The position numbers and the translations under genes were made by a program. The notes beneath the pieces were generated by a model. That model saw only the letters and a list, made by a program, of their open reading frames with translations, made no database searches and was not told the origin of the DNA. From Sideroxydans sp. (GTDB taxonomy: Bacteria; Pseudomonadota; Gammaproteobacteria; Burkholderiales; Gallionellaceae), in NCBI GenBank assembly GCA_027310725.1, contig DAIDAG010000005.1, positions 22,291 through 86,290 on the forward strand: 64,000 bases of DNA. The letters are read 5' to 3'. Positions 53,905-63,294 of the stretch are shown piece after piece. Every line of letters starts with the position of its first letter. Within the stretch, counting starts at the first letter, position 1.

Positions 53905-54159
53905 GAAATAAATCTCTTAAGTCTTCTGGTCAAGACTCGATCTGGGAGAAACACCATATTTCCGGGCCACATAGGAATAGGGAATCGTCATCCAGGGCTG
54001 CCGCGATTCTTTGACTAGTTGGATCTTTTGTTTTACCGTATATTTTCGGTTTTTTTAACATCGGTCACTACTTTGATTTGTTCCATTTCTTTAATACATA
54101 GTTATTTGAATACATAGTCATTTGGTAATCCCCTGAGATAACCAGGGGGCCTCGCTAAA

Positions 54160-56103
54160 TTATTCATACGCCCCAATTGCAGGAGGGTTCAAAAATGGAG
54201 TTCCGGTTATATCTGTAGTTGTGGTAGGTGCATAAAGTGGTGAGCCACTGCCAAGTAAGGGGGATCCTGTATTAGGATGAAAATCATAAGTGCTGCCTGA
54301 GCCGGGATTTGTAAATATTGGTGGTCCAATAATGGAGAGGGAGTCAAATCCCGAATAGGTTCTCCATGCTGATAAAGTAGGTCCGTTTGTCTTTTCCCAT
54401 TTGAAAGTTGCGGCAGAGTAGCAATGGTTGTTATTGATGAACGAATATGCTGTAAGCGCGAGAGGGTAGTCGAAACAGTTTACACCTTGTCCAGCAGTTG
54501 AAGAACTATAGCTAATTGTATTATTAGCGAGAATATGGCCTGTACCCTCATTTGCAAGTCTAATACCCGTTGCTCCACCTGTGGAATTTGGGCCAAACCA
54601 TATTGTATTATTCACAATCACATTCCCGTTATTTATATCATCAACTCCGATTCGCGCAACATCGACAGGAATACCTATACCAATTACCGACCAATTTCCT
54701 ACTCCGGGACTTGAGCCGTATGCCCAATCCTGAATGATTAGATTATTTCTAATTAGACAGTTAGGACAGCTAGATACAGACAACGCAAGATTTCCGCCAT
54801 TGATGATGGTGTTACCCGAGATCGCTGTATGACGCTGATAAGCAGTGGTGTAACCTCCGTTTCCGAAACTAATCCCCCAACATGCACCTGTGGCAGCGGC
54901 AGGGTCGATGACGACCGTATTATTTGAAATGGATAAGTAATCAAATGTGCCATGACCGACAAGCGGGGCACCATTACAGGATGGGCCTCGCTGACCGTGA
55001 ATATAGTTACCTATAACGTTGATATTTGAAACGGGGACGTGGGCTGATAGGTATATTGTGTGGTCTCGATCAATAGTTGTTCCGTTACTCTCCCAATAGT
55101 TGTAGGATATTTCAGAATAATTTCCAGAACCCAGATAGCCGATACTTGTGCTATTGACTATGTAACTTCCAGTTAGCTTAATATTTGTATTTGGCATAGT
55201 TCCAGCAGGCTCATTGTAAAACGGGATATCAAAAGTAGACATATCTACATTGCCGACAGTCACATCGTGAGCGCCGTTGTAAAAGAAGAATGCTCGATTT
55301 CCTGATGAGCCGTCACCTTGCAGAGCGATATTCATAACTCGAACACCACCTACATTTCCATTAAACGTGAATAAATTAGTCGCTCCTGCCACGTTATTAA
55401 TGATGGGTTTCGCGATTCCCGTGAAAGTGGTTGGTGTGTATTCTCTTAGGTCGTTGCAGGTAGTACCTGCCGCACACGTGCTACTCCCCACAGAAAGCGC
55501 TCCCAATGCATTAAATGCACCTCCCTTGCAGAGCGCCACTGTAAAGGGACTCCCCGCCACAGACCTCATTCTAGAAGCTGCATCTGCTATAGTTTGACGA
55601 GGTGCTGACGGGCTTACACCTGCTTTTGAATCAGAGCCTGCAACACAACCAGCAGAAGCCCCGGTCCCACAGTCACAGTAATAGTAAGTTGTCCCCACAA
55701 CAGGCATCGAAGAGTACGTTGCTACCACTGAAAGGATAGTGCTAATACTAGCGTTGGGGGCCACTGAAATTATTACACGCTGGCTTGCCGAGCCTGTTGG
55801 GCCAACGCACGTTATGGTATAAGTGGTGGTAGCCGTAATCGAGGGGGTTGTGTACTGACCCGCTGTGCCAGAGATTCCCACTGGAGAAGAAGTGCACGAA
55901 GTGCTATTGGTAGATGACCACGTGATAATTGAGCTTGATCCACTTGCAACTAAAGGAGGTGTTGCGAAAGCAATTACAGTGGTAGTATTTAAAGGTGTAT
56001 TGCCTACACTACCTCCGCATGAAGCAAGGCTGGAAACAGTAGCCAAGACCGCGAATATAACGCCAACTAGAACATTTGAATTGACTACAGCATTGTTTGG
56101 CAT
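54160..56103 (-). CDS. Right-handed beta-helix lipoprotein, choice-of-anchor Q type
   Basis: A 647-residue outer-surface protein. The lipoprotein signal ends LASCGG (Cys about residue 29). A Thr/Ser-rich Ig-like domain (about 38-115, including IITWSSTNSTSCTSS) follows, then a long right-handed beta-helix (about 160-600) with repeating ISNNTV/ISGNTI/IVNNTI turns. The C-terminal end (FTNPGSGSTYDFHPNTGSPL and PPAIGAYE) matches choice-of-anchor Q proteins. Such folds are common in polysaccharide lyases and epimerases, so it may bind or cut the EPS; no catalytic residue can be assigned. Confidence 0.8.
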   Translation of the reverse strand: MPNNAVVNSNVLVGVIFAVLATVSSLASCGGSVGNTPLNTTTVIAFATPPLVASGSSSIITWSSTNSTSCTSSPVGISGTAGQYTTPSITATTTYTITCVGPTGSASQRVIISVAPNASISTILSVVATYSSMPVVGTTYYYCDCGTGASAGCVAGSDSKAGVSPSAPRQTIADAASRMRSVAGSPFTVALCKGGAFNALGALSVGSSTCAAGTTCNDLREYTPTTFTGIAKPIINNVAGATNLFTFNGNVGGVRVMNIALQGDGSSGNRAFFFYNGAHDVTVGNVDMSTFDIPFYNEPAGTMPNTNIKLTGSYIVNSTSIGYLGSGNYSEISYNYWESNGTTIDRDHTIYLSAHVPVSNINVIGNYIHGQRGPSCNGAPLVGHGTFDYLSISNNTVVIDPAAATGACWGISFGNGGYTTAYQRHTAISGNTIINGGNLALSVSSCPNCLIRNNLIIQDWAYGSSPGVGNWSVIGIGIPVDVARIGVDDINNGNVIVNNTIWFGPNSTGGATGIRLANEGTGHILANNTISYSSSTAGQGVNCFDYPLALTAYSFINNNHCYSAATFKWEKTNGPTLSAWRTYSGFDSLSIIGPPIFTNPGSGSTYDFHPNTGSPLLGSGSPLYAPTTTTDITGTPFLNPPAIGAYE

Positions 56104-56468
56104 GATTGTATCCCTTTAATTAAAATCAATCCGCACTACGACTGGTTGTCAATGTACCACTTAAGTCTCTTGCAAACTGATTGAAAATCTGGTCGAAATC
56201 GTAAAATAGTTAACGTCGGAATTGAGTTCCTGTGAAATTTATCTGCTCATATTCACATATGGATTAGCATGCCCATATATAGGGTCGTGGCAATATAACT
56301 TCCGCACCACTCTTTGGCAAGCTTCAGAAGTGCTGGATTTGTATCATTCCGATCAAAGATTTACACTGAAAGTACTTGCCGAATTAATAAAAAGCGAGTT
56401 GTTAAACCAAAACTAATTGGATGGGATAGACAGCGCAATTTTGCGTCTAAAGCCAAGGTTATTTGACG
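56104..56468. other. Divergent intergenic region between beta-helix gene and galE
   Basis: This 365-bp gap must carry both promoters. A 64-codon ORF (56222-56416) has no ribosome site or recognisable product. No sigma-54 match was found on either strand. Confidence 0.3.
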
Positions 56469-57473
56469 ATGATTCTAATTACAGGTGGCACCGGCTATAT
56501 AGGATCGCATACGGTTGTGGAACTGATGCAGGCCGGATTTGAGGTTCTGATTGTCGATAACTTCTGCAACAGTAAATCTTCGGTACTTGATCGTATTGAA
56601 AGTATTGTCGGACGTCGACCAAATTTTGTCGAGGCGGATGTCCGCGACCGCGAAACAATGCGTTCGCTATTTGCGGACTATTGCCTGGACGCGGTAATAC
56701 ATTTTGCCGGCTTGAAAGCAGTGGGCGAATCCGTGGCTCAACCTTTGCGCTACTACGATAATAATATCAGCGGAAGTCTGGTGTTATTTGAGACGATGGC
56801 AGAGGCTGGCGTGAAGACACTGGTGTTTTCTTCCTCCGCTACCGTTTATGGCGACCCTCATGCGGTGCCAATACGCGAGGACTTTCCTCTTTCTGCGACC
56901 AATCCATATGGTCGCTCGAAGTTGGTTATCGAGGAAGTTCTCTGTGATATCGCACGTGCAGACAACTCATGGCACATTGCACTATTGCGCTATTTCAATC
57001 CTGTGGGAGCCCACGAATCCGGTTTAATTGGAGAAGATCCCAATGGAATTCCCAATAATCTGATGCCATATATTGCGAAAGTGGCAGTGGGTACCCTGAC
57101 GGAACTTTCGGTTTTTGGCTGTGATTATCCAACACATGACGGCACAGGGGTTCGTGATTATATCCATGTGGTGGACTTGGCACGTGGCCATCTTGCAGCA
57201 CTTGAAAAATTGACCGTTTCGTCGGGGGTGCTTACGGTTAATTTGGGAACCGGGCAGGGATATAGTGTTCTCGAGGTCATTCAGGCATTTGAAACTGCGA
57301 GTGGCCAAAAAGTACGATACAAAATAGTGGGTCGCCGACCTGGTGACATAGCAGCGTGTTACGCCGATCCATTGCTTGCAAACACTCTATTGGATTGGCA
57401 GGCACAATACGGTATTGAAGAGATGTGCCGCGATGCCTGGCGCTGGCAAAAGATGTCAGCTGCGTCCAGTTGA
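56469..57473 (+). CDS. galE: UDP-glucose 4-epimerase
   Basis: A 334-residue short-chain dehydrogenase-fold epimerase that interconverts UDP-Glc and UDP-Gal. NAD-binding GGTGYIGSHT (about 6-15), catalytic Ser in VFSSSATVYG (about 119-128), the Tyr-Lys pair YGRSK (about 146-150) and RYFNPVGAHESGLIGEDP are intact. It provides galactose donors for the EPS glycosyltransferases. ATG 56469 is preferred over a TTG two codons earlier. Confidence 0.94.
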   Translation: MILITGGTGYIGSHTVVELMQAGFEVLIVDNFCNSKSSVLDRIESIVGRRPNFVEADVRDRETMRSLFADYCLDAVIHFAGLKAVGESVAQPLRYYDNNISGSLVLFETMAEAGVKTLVFSSSATVYGDPHAVPIREDFPLSATNPYGRSKLVIEEVLCDIARADNSWHIALLRYFNPVGAHESGLIGEDPNGIPNNLMPYIAKVAVGTLTELSVFGCDYPTHDGTGVRDYIHVVDLARGHLAALEKLTVSSGVLTVNLGTGQGYSVLEVIQAFETASGQKVRYKIVGRRPGDIAACYADPLLANTLLDWQAQYGIEEMCRDAWRWQKMSAASS

Positions 57474-57775
57474 TAATGAAATCCCGTGGTGCAATAAAGC
57501 CTATCTTTTTTAGGCTGAAATTTCGCCACATCGAAGGGAGTTTGGTAATAACGAACTTATCGCCTAGGATACCTTTCCCACGCTTGGATTTTTCATAACC
57601 AACTCAGCATCGTCCGAGTTATTACCTCCAATAATTGACGGGGGGGAAATTTGCAACTTCTGCAGAGGTTACAATCCCTGCTGGACTCCGTCCAGTTCCG
57701 CATTCTTTGTAGTATTGCAGCGAGCAAGGCTGTCTATCCGGCGGTAGACAACGCAAAGGCAATGGAGGTGCTTAC
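57474..57775. other. Intergenic gap after galE
   Basis: AAGCCTA-loop-TAGGCT near 57497-57514 may be a weak terminator of galE. Several short ORFs are shadows. GGAGGT at about 57764 is the ribosome site of the next gene. Confidence 0.35.
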
Positions 57776-58276
57776 GTGCAAGATAAATTGGGAGTACTGT
57801 TTGTCTGTACCGCGAATATTTGCCGTTCTCCGACAGCAGAAGCCATGTTCTGCAGCAAAGCGACAACTGCAGAAATCATGGATCAATTAATAATTGACTC
57901 GGCAGGTACGCATTACTATAGAGTTGGAGAGCCGCCAGATCCTCGTGCTCAAGATGCGGCCAGCAAGCGCGGCTATGATCTATCAGCATTGCGTGCCAGG
58001 AAAATAGCACTTAGCGACTTCGATTTATTCGATTACATCATTGCAATGGACATGAAGAATATGGCGGCGCTGGAAAGTCTCAGAGAAGGAGGTCCGATAC
58101 GTAAACCCGAATTGATGATGTCCTTCAGTCGGCTTTATAAGGACAAGGATGTGCCCGATCCCTATGGGGGGGGAGACAGGGATTTCGAATTAGTGCTTGA
58201 TATGTTAGAAAGTGCCACCGATGGATTGCTCGCCGTGGTTAAACAGAACCTTATGCGACGAGAAAAGATAAGATAA
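57776..58276 (+). CDS. epsP: Low-molecular-weight protein tyrosine phosphatase (EpsP/Wzb type)
   Basis: A 166-residue LMW-PTP. The P-loop VCTANICRSPTAEAMF (about 10-25) has the catalytic Cys and Arg of C-x5-R-S, and the general-acid Asp is in DVPDPYGGG (about 124-132). It starts at GTG with a strong GGAGGT. It presumably dephosphorylates the BY-kinase EpsG, closing the chain-length control cycle. Confidence 0.93.
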   Translation: MQDKLGVLFVCTANICRSPTAEAMFCSKATTAEIMDQLIIDSAGTHYYRVGEPPDPRAQDAASKRGYDLSALRARKIALSDFDLFDYIIAMDMKNMAALESLREGGPIRKPELMMSFSRLYKDKDVPDPYGGGDRDFELVLDMLESATDGLLAVVKQNLMRREKIR

Positions 58277-58416
58277 GTCGGTCAATTATCCCAAGTTGTG
58301 ATTTAGTAGATGCTTGGATATATTGAGTTCGACGTACTATGAGAAAAAGCCAAGAAAGTATCTTTTGAATATTGCTCTTGAGATGGTTCCACAAAACTTC
58401 AGGGAGTTTAACAATT

Positions 58417-58686
58417 ATGTCAGAATCCGCAACATCTGATACTCAAAGTATACTTTGCTCAGATTGCGATATAGATAGGGTTGTTGTTCATAGATTCAAA
58501 CGTTCTGCCCAAGCTGATCTATTTGCTGCTGCCATTCTTTTTGCTGGTCTGTGGTCTGTCGTATATCGAAATCCCAAGGTAGGGGTTGCGATGATGGCCC
58601 TGTCTTTCATCTTAAGTGGATTAAACAAAGAACTCTACGCACAGCTTACTTGCCCAAAATGTGGAAGTAAGGGCAGAATTTTGTAG
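58417..58686 (+). CDS. Small membrane protein with split zinc-ribbon cysteines
   Basis: An 89-residue protein: an N-terminal LCSDC motif (Cys about 14 and 17), a hydrophobic segment (AAAILFAGLWSVVYR, about 37-51) and a second (VGVAMMALSFILSGL, about 54-68), then LTCPKCGSKG (Cys about 79 and 82). The two CxxC pairs could meet on one membrane face to bind zinc. ATG 58417 follows GGGAG with an 11-nt gap. The family is not recognised. It is followed by a dead IS3 copy. Confidence 0.55.
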   Translation: MSESATSDTQSILCSDCDIDRVVVHRFKRSAQADLFAAAILFAGLWSVVYRNPKVGVAMMALSFILSGLNKELYAQLTCPKCGSKGRIL

Positions 58687-58828
58687 TAGCAACACTTTAA
58701 AACTGAATCATTAATCCGACTTCCATTGTTGGAACATCGCCTGCAAACATTCTTGTAGCTTGATTTGAATAGTCTGAATCTGTGATTTTGTGAGGTGGTT
58801 GATTCTCTGACTGCCTCTATGCTTCTAT

Positions 58829-59912
58829 CGACGCCCCCCGGTTTTCAGTAGCACAAGGCTTTAGACCCGGCGCCATGCCTCGATCAGCGCATTGGCGTAG
58901 GCCAGGCTGACGAACCAATGTTCGCTCAGACACTCGTCCTGCAGTCGTCCGTTAAACGATTCGATATAAGCGTTCTGATTGGGCTTGCCTGGCTGAATCA
59001 GAAACAGCAGTATGCCTCGTTCATGAGCCCAGGTCAGCATCGCCCGGCCACCGATTCTTTGCCGTTGTCGGTGCGGATCGCTTGCGGCAAGCCGCGTTGT
59101 ACTGCCAGCCGGTCTAGGATGCGCGTCAGCGCATGTCCACCATCGTACGTTCTGGCACAACGGCTGCAGCCTCGTGTGTGGCGTCATCAACGACCGTCAG
59201 GCGCTTGATGGCACGCCCCTCGGCTGTCCGGTCGAACACGAAATCCATCGACCAGACCAGGTTGGCGCGCTCAGGCCGTCCCAAGGGTTGACGGTCCGAC
59301 ACCGGCACCTTCTTGCGTTTGCGCCGCCTTACCTGAAGACCAGCTTCGGCCTAGAGCCGATCACCCCGCTTGTGATCTACCTGTCGCCCGGCTTGGCGCA
59401 GCGTCAGGTAGATCATGCCGGCACCATAATGGCGATGCCGATGCGCCAAAGCTACGATCTGCGCTCGCAGGGCTAGGGGGCTGGCTGGTAACGATAGGCA
59501 CTGGCACTCATGCCGACGATGCGCAGGGCATGGCGCTCATTCAATCCGCGACCCGCCAGAGCGCAGACCACTTTGCAGCGTGCCGATGCCTTCACCACTT
59601 TTTTGGACTACCTCGCGTGTAGCTTCGTTCTCCAGCATTGCTTCGGCAAGCGGCATCTTCAGGCGGGCGTTCTCGCTCTCAAGCTCCTTCAGTCGCCTTG
59701 CATCTGGCACGCTCATGTCCTACGCCAAAGGTAGTAGCTCGCCTCAGAAAACCCGTGCCGTCGGCACAGTTCCTTGACTGGCAAGACCACTGTCCGCTTC
59801 TCGCAGGAAACCAATGATCTATTCTTCTGTGAATCGCTTCTTCATGTTCAATCTCCTTCGTGGTTGGGATTGGACTCTAATGTCACGTGCTACTCAAGTC
59901 GGGGGGACGTCG
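58829..59912 (-). mobile_element. Defective IS3-family insertion sequence with recognisable ends
   Basis: Terminal inverted repeats of about 26 bp match: CGACGCCCCCCG...AGTAGCAC at 58829-58854 and its imperfect complement at 59887-59912. On the minus strand OrfA (MKKRFTEEQ, then a TAG stop) and OrfB (PVSDRQPLGRPERANLVWSM, VFDRTAEGRAIKRLTVVDDA, LIQPGKPNQNAYIESFNGRL) are readable but frameshifted, and the C-terminus stops after WRR. No target duplication is obvious. It is inserted between the small zinc-ribbon gene and the wcaJ promoter. Confidence 0.85.
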
Positions 59913-60051
59913 GTCCGTTGCATACCAACAAGCCGGGTGCGTGACGTATAGCCATCGCAATCTGTCTAAATTCGGTCAGAAATAACCATACGTTATCAAA
60001 TTTCAGTAAGATTTTTACTTGAATGCGCGCATTGGCGTGGCTCGTCATTTT

Positions 60052-60067
60052 TGGCATCAATATTGCT
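60052..60067 (+). promoter_or_regulatory. Sigma-54 (RpoN) promoter of the priming transferase
   Basis: TGGCATCAATATTGCT fits the -24/-12 consensus (TGGCA, N10 between GG and GC, TTGCT) at all key positions. The predicted start near 60078 leaves a leader of about 145 nt before ATG 60223. EPS and PEP-CTERM loci are often sigma-54 controlled, and a sigma-54 activator (glrR) is in the window, though its link is unproven. Confidence 0.7.
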
Positions 60068-60222
60068 GTCATTTTCGTGAGGGATTTAATTCAGCGCCTT
60101 CACCATAAAAATAATGAAGCAATTTTGACAACGATCTAATTGCAATATGTATTAGGAGTTTAAAGAGAGTTAATCAATGCCTTTTTGAGTAGTGCACGAC
60201 CAAATTAAGAATAGGTGTCGCG

Positions 60223-61848
60223 ATGATTAACGAAACTGAAATGACTTCCCACGCATTAACTGCCGGGAAATTGCTTGGAAACACAATCACCTCCAGTCAA
60301 TTGACTTCGATATACGTACCAATTTCATTAGATCAAACTGAAAAAATGGACACTGGACTCCCAAACTATGGTTCGTTTGGTTCTATGGCTCGTCCAAAAG
60401 AGATCAGTGTACAGATGAATTGCAGAAGAAAATCAGATACACCTTCTGAGCACGGTTTACTTCGTCCATTTTCCTCCCACATCTCCTTCATTCAGCGTAT
60501 GGCAGATGGATTGTTGATTGCCGGTGTTTACTTGACCATACTCAACCTGCATGAGGTTGTATTGAATGCGGATAATTTGCTGGCAGCAATATTGGCAATA
60601 CTGACTTTTTTAATCTTTGCCGAGATGTTCAATCTTTACAAGTCGTGGCGAATCAGTCCAAAGTCTGATGAGATTCGTGTGCTTGGTATAGTTTGGACAG
60701 TTACAGTTGCAACGCTCCTGATGTTGGCATTCATGACTAAAACAACAGAGATTTATTCAAGGCTGGTTGTGACGATCTGGTTCATTGCAGTACCGATTGT
60801 ATTGGGTGTTGTCCGTCTTGCCAGACGTGCCATATTAAGCCATGTGCGGCGCCACGGCGCGAACACACGTTCTGTGGCAATTGTCGGAAATAATTCCATC
60901 GGTCATCGGCTGGTCAAGCATTTCGATGCCTCACCATGGGCAGGATTGGTGGTTACAGGTTTTTTTGATGCACGACGGAGTGAAACCTCCTCCGTGAACA
61001 TTGATGGCGAGACTTATTCCCTCAGACCGTTGGCTGATTTGATTCTTCAGGCTCGATCAGGCGAAGTTGACTCAGTCTACGTAGCCTTGCCGCTTTCCAG
61101 CGAAAGATTGATTGAGGAAGTGGTCAATCAGTTGGCTGACACGACAGCTTCGGTTTATGTGGTTCCTGATTCATTTGCCTCAGAGTTATTGCATGCGCGC
61201 TGGGTTGATTTCGGGGGTATGCCATTGCTAAGTGTGCATGAAACCCCATTTTTTGGTGTGCATGGCTGGTTAAAGCGCTTCGAAGATATTGTATTGAGTA
61301 GCTTGATCTTGCTGTTGATTTCACCTTTGATGTTGGGAATTGCCATAGCTGTGAAGATGACGTCACCAGGTCCAATATTATTCAGACAACGACGTTACGG
61401 ATTGAATGGGTCCGTAGTTGAAGTATGGAAGTTCCGCTCTATGACAGTATGTGAAGATGGCGGAAACATAGTACAGGCAACTAAAGGTGATAAGAGAGTG
61501 ACGCCCCTCGGCGCGTTTTTACGCAAAACCTCATTGGATGAATTGCCGCAGTTTATTAATGTATTGCAGGGCTCTATGTCAGTAATCGGTCCGCGCCCAC
61601 ATGCAGTGACTCATAATGAACAGTACCGTCAATTAATCAAAGGGTACATGCTTCGCCATAAAGTGAAACCTGGAATTAGTGGTTGGGCGCAGATTAATGG
61701 CTGGCGTGGTGAGACAGACACTTTGGATAAGATGAAGAAGCGGGTGGAATACGATATGGAATATATCCAGAACTGGACTCTATGGCTTGACTTGAAGATA
61801 GTGTTTTTGACAGTGTTTCGCGGCTTTGCTGGAAATAACGCTTATTAA
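60223..61848 (+). CDS. wcaJ: Undecaprenyl-phosphate glucose phosphotransferase (WcaJ/EpsB)
   Basis: A 541-residue polyprenyl-phosphate hexose-1-phosphate transferase. A variable leader of about 85 residues precedes four N-terminal helices (about 94-200), a CoA-binding-like Rossmann domain (about 220-335, SVAIVGNNSIGHRL) and the catalytic bacterial-sugar-transferase domain (about 350-541). That domain has RRYGLNG, VWKFRSMTV, LRKTSLDELPQFINVLQGSM, IGPRPH and GISGWAQINGWRGET. It starts EPS repeat-unit synthesis. It is separated from the rest of the locus by the IS3 copy, with its own sigma-54 promoter. Confidence 0.93.
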   Translation: MINETEMTSHALTAGKLLGNTITSSQLTSIYVPISLDQTEKMDTGLPNYGSFGSMARPKEISVQMNCRRKSDTPSEHGLLRPFSSHISFIQRMADGLLIAGVYLTILNLHEVVLNADNLLAAILAILTFLIFAEMFNLYKSWRISPKSDEIRVLGIVWTVTVATLLMLAFMTKTTEIYSRLVVTIWFIAVPIVLGVVRLARRAILSHVRRHGANTRSVAIVGNNSIGHRLVKHFDASPWAGLVVTGFFDARRSETSSVNIDGETYSLRPLADLILQARSGEVDSVYVALPLSSERLIEEVVNQLADTTASVYVVPDSFASELLHARWVDFGGMPLLSVHETPFFGVHGWLKRFEDIVLSSLILLLISPLMLGIAIAVKMTSPGPILFRQRRYGLNGSVVEVWKFRSMTVCEDGGNIVQATKGDKRVTPLGAFLRKTSLDELPQFINVLQGSMSVIGPRPHAVTHNEQYRQLIKGYMLRHKVKPGISGWAQINGWRGETDTLDKMKKRVEYDMEYIQNWTLWLDLKIVFLTVFRGFAGNNAY

Positions 61849-62264
61849 GTAAAGCGATAACCACTATTAGATTAATGCATTTAAAAGGCGACTCATAAAT
61901 CACCCGTTACAGATTTACTATCCTGATGAGAGCATGGTGGTCAGTCCACATATTGTATAGATAGCATTCACAGAAAATTGATATCCAAATGTAATATCTT
62001 AAACCCAAGTCGCTGCCAGTGCGTCTTGGTGGCCGCCCCGACTGCAGTTCGATCTGCTTCGTGCAGTATGTCAAATATTTGTCTTTTCCAAAACTTGCTC
62101 TTCTTCATGTCAATACCACTCTCAAGTTTGATCTGGTACGAGAAACCCAGAGCAGGCCTGATAGCATTTTCAAGTGGATGGAATGATTTCCACGATTGTG
62201 GGCAGTTCAGGGGGGCGATGTTTATACATCCAGCAGTAGCAGAATGTAGTCATTATTGGTGCTG
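61849..62264. other. Noncoding gap between wcaJ and tRNA-Leu
   Basis: About 415 bp without a credible gene on either strand and no obvious terminator. It marks the change from AT-rich EPS DNA to the housekeeping tRNA/dksA block. Confidence 0.35.
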
Positions 62265-62353
62265 TGGTGCCCGAGACCGGAATTGAACCGGTACGGCCTT
62301 TTCAAGCCGACGGATTTTAAGTCCGTTGTGTCTACCAATTTCACCACTCGGGC
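62265..62353 (-). tRNA. tRNA-Leu (anticodon TAA)
   Basis: An 89-nt class II tRNA on the minus strand. Acceptor GCCCGAG/CTCGGGC, anticodon stem CGGA/TCCG with loop CTTAAAA (anticodon TAA), a long variable arm, T-arm CCGGTTCAATTCCGG and an encoded CCA. Confidence 0.97.
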
Positions 62354-62400
62354 CGATCGTTGAGATTTGGAATGCAAGTTCAAAAATTGATGAGCGGCGC

Positions 62401-62406
62401 ATTATA
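62401..62406 (-). promoter_or_regulatory. -10 box of the tRNA-Leu promoter
   Basis: On the minus strand TATAAT is followed by GCGCCGC, the GC-rich discriminator typical of stringently controlled stable-RNA promoters. The -35 is poor. It lies about 50 bp upstream of tRNA-Leu. Confidence 0.55.
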
Positions 62407-62454
62407 CAGACGCGGACGAAAATGGAACAAAACAAAAATTCCGTGCAGTTTTTC

Positions 62455-62482
62455 TTGACACAAAGTTCGATATCCTTATAAT
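62455..62482 (+). promoter_or_regulatory. Consensus sigma-70 promoter of tRNA-Gly
   Basis: Perfect TTGACA (62455-62460) and TATAAT (62477-62482) with a 16-bp spacer, followed by GCGG. The tRNA starts 16 bp after the -10 box. Confidence 0.85.
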
Positions 62483-62498
62483 GCGGACTTCGTTTTTT

Positions 62499-62574
62499 GC
62501 GGGAATAGCTCAGTTGGTAGAGCGATACCTTGCCAAGGTATAGGTCGAGAGTTCGAGTCTCTTTTCCCGCTCCA
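62499..62574 (+). tRNA. tRNA-Gly (anticodon GCC)
   Basis: A 76-nt cloverleaf. Acceptor GCGGGAA with TTCCCGC, D-arm AGCTCAGTTGGTAGAGC, anticodon stem ATACC/GGTAT with loop TTGCCAA (anticodon GCC), T-arm GAGAGTTCGAGTCTC, encoded CCA. Confidence 0.97.
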
Positions 62575-62582
62575 AATAACTT

Positions 62583-62613
62583 GGGAAAGCCTGCAGGCTT
62601 TCCCATAATTTTT
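62583..62613 (+). terminator. Intrinsic terminator between tRNA-Gly and tRNA-Cys
   Basis: A perfect 9-bp stem GGGAAAGCC / GGCTTTCCC with loop TGCA, followed by ATAATTTTT. It would stop most tRNA-Gly transcripts before tRNA-Cys. Confidence 0.8.
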
Positions 62614-62635
62614 GCTAGTATGCAAATTGCCAAAC

Positions 62636-62709
62636 GGCGCGATAGCAAATCGGTTATGCAGTGGATTGCAAATCCATTTAGCCCAGTTCGACTCTGGGTC
62701 GCGCCTCCA
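62636..62709 (+). tRNA. tRNA-Cys (anticodon GCA)
   Basis: A 74-nt cloverleaf. Acceptor GGCGCGA/TCGCGCC, anticodon stem TGGA/TCCA with loop TTGCAAA (anticodon GCA), T-arm CCCAGTTCGACTCTGGG, encoded CCA. Confidence 0.96.
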
Positions 62710-62726
62710 GACTTTTCGCTCAGCAC

Positions 62727-62761
62727 AAAAAAATCCCTGCGCAATGGCAGGGATTTTTGTT
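62727..62761. terminator. Bidirectional terminator between tRNA-Cys and dksA
   Basis: The stem ATCCCTGC / GCAGGGAT with A-run before and T-run (TTTTTGTTTT) after works on both strands: for the plus-strand tRNAs and for the convergent dksA gene. Confidence 0.85.
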
Positions 62762-62779
62762 TTCTGATTCCTGTTGGTC

Positions 62780-63202
62780 TTATTTTGCGACTTGCCGTTC
62801 TCTGATTTCGTCCAGTGTCTTGCAGTCGATGCATAACGTTGCGGTGGGGCGGGCTTCCAGGCGGCTCAGGCCGATTTCAACGCCACATTTATCGCAATAG
62901 CCATAGTCACCTGCATCTATTCGTCCCAGCATCTTGTCGATATTCTTGATCAGTTTGCGTTCCCGGTCGCGGTTGCGCAATTCCAAGCTCATGTCCGATT
63001 CCTGGCTAGCGCGATCATTCGGGTCGGCGAACACGGTTGCTTCGTCCTGCATGGTGTGAACGGTGCGGTCAATATCTTGGCTCAGGCCCAGCTTGATTCC
63101 ATTCAGAACACCGCGGAAGTGTTCAAGCTGGTCGGGATTCATGTACTCCTCGCCTTTTTTGGCCTTATAAGGTGTGGAGGTTTTGCTGGCTTGTACGGGC
63201 AT
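62780..63202 (-). CDS. dksA: RNA polymerase-binding transcription factor DksA
   Basis: A 140-residue DksA. The coiled-coil tip region contains FADPNDRASQESD (about 58-70; the acidic tip that enters the secondary channel). The zinc finger is CDKCGVEIGLSRLEARPTATLCIDC (about 102-126), with all four Cys present. It acts with ppGpp on stable-RNA promoters such as those adjacent. The start has a lysine-rich lead before the conserved MNPDQLEHFR; an internal ATG there is a possible alternative. Confidence 0.95.
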   Translation of the reverse strand: MPVQASKTSTPYKAKKGEEYMNPDQLEHFRGVLNGIKLGLSQDIDRTVHTMQDEATVFADPNDRASQESDMSLELRNRDRERKLIKNIDKMLGRIDAGDYGYCDKCGVEIGLSRLEARPTATLCIDCKTLDEIRERQVAK

Positions 63203-63294
63203 TACGTCGATCTCCAGGGTAGTGCTAAATTTTTCAAGCGCGCTTTAATACCAGAAAGAAATTTCAGTCGCAACAAAAATATTTTCGGCCAAGG

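Noticed and set aside
53905..54159. CCCCTG-N7-CAGGGG hairpin as a terminator for the convergent genes
   Set aside because: The stem is real (about 54129-54147), but no T-run follows on either strand.
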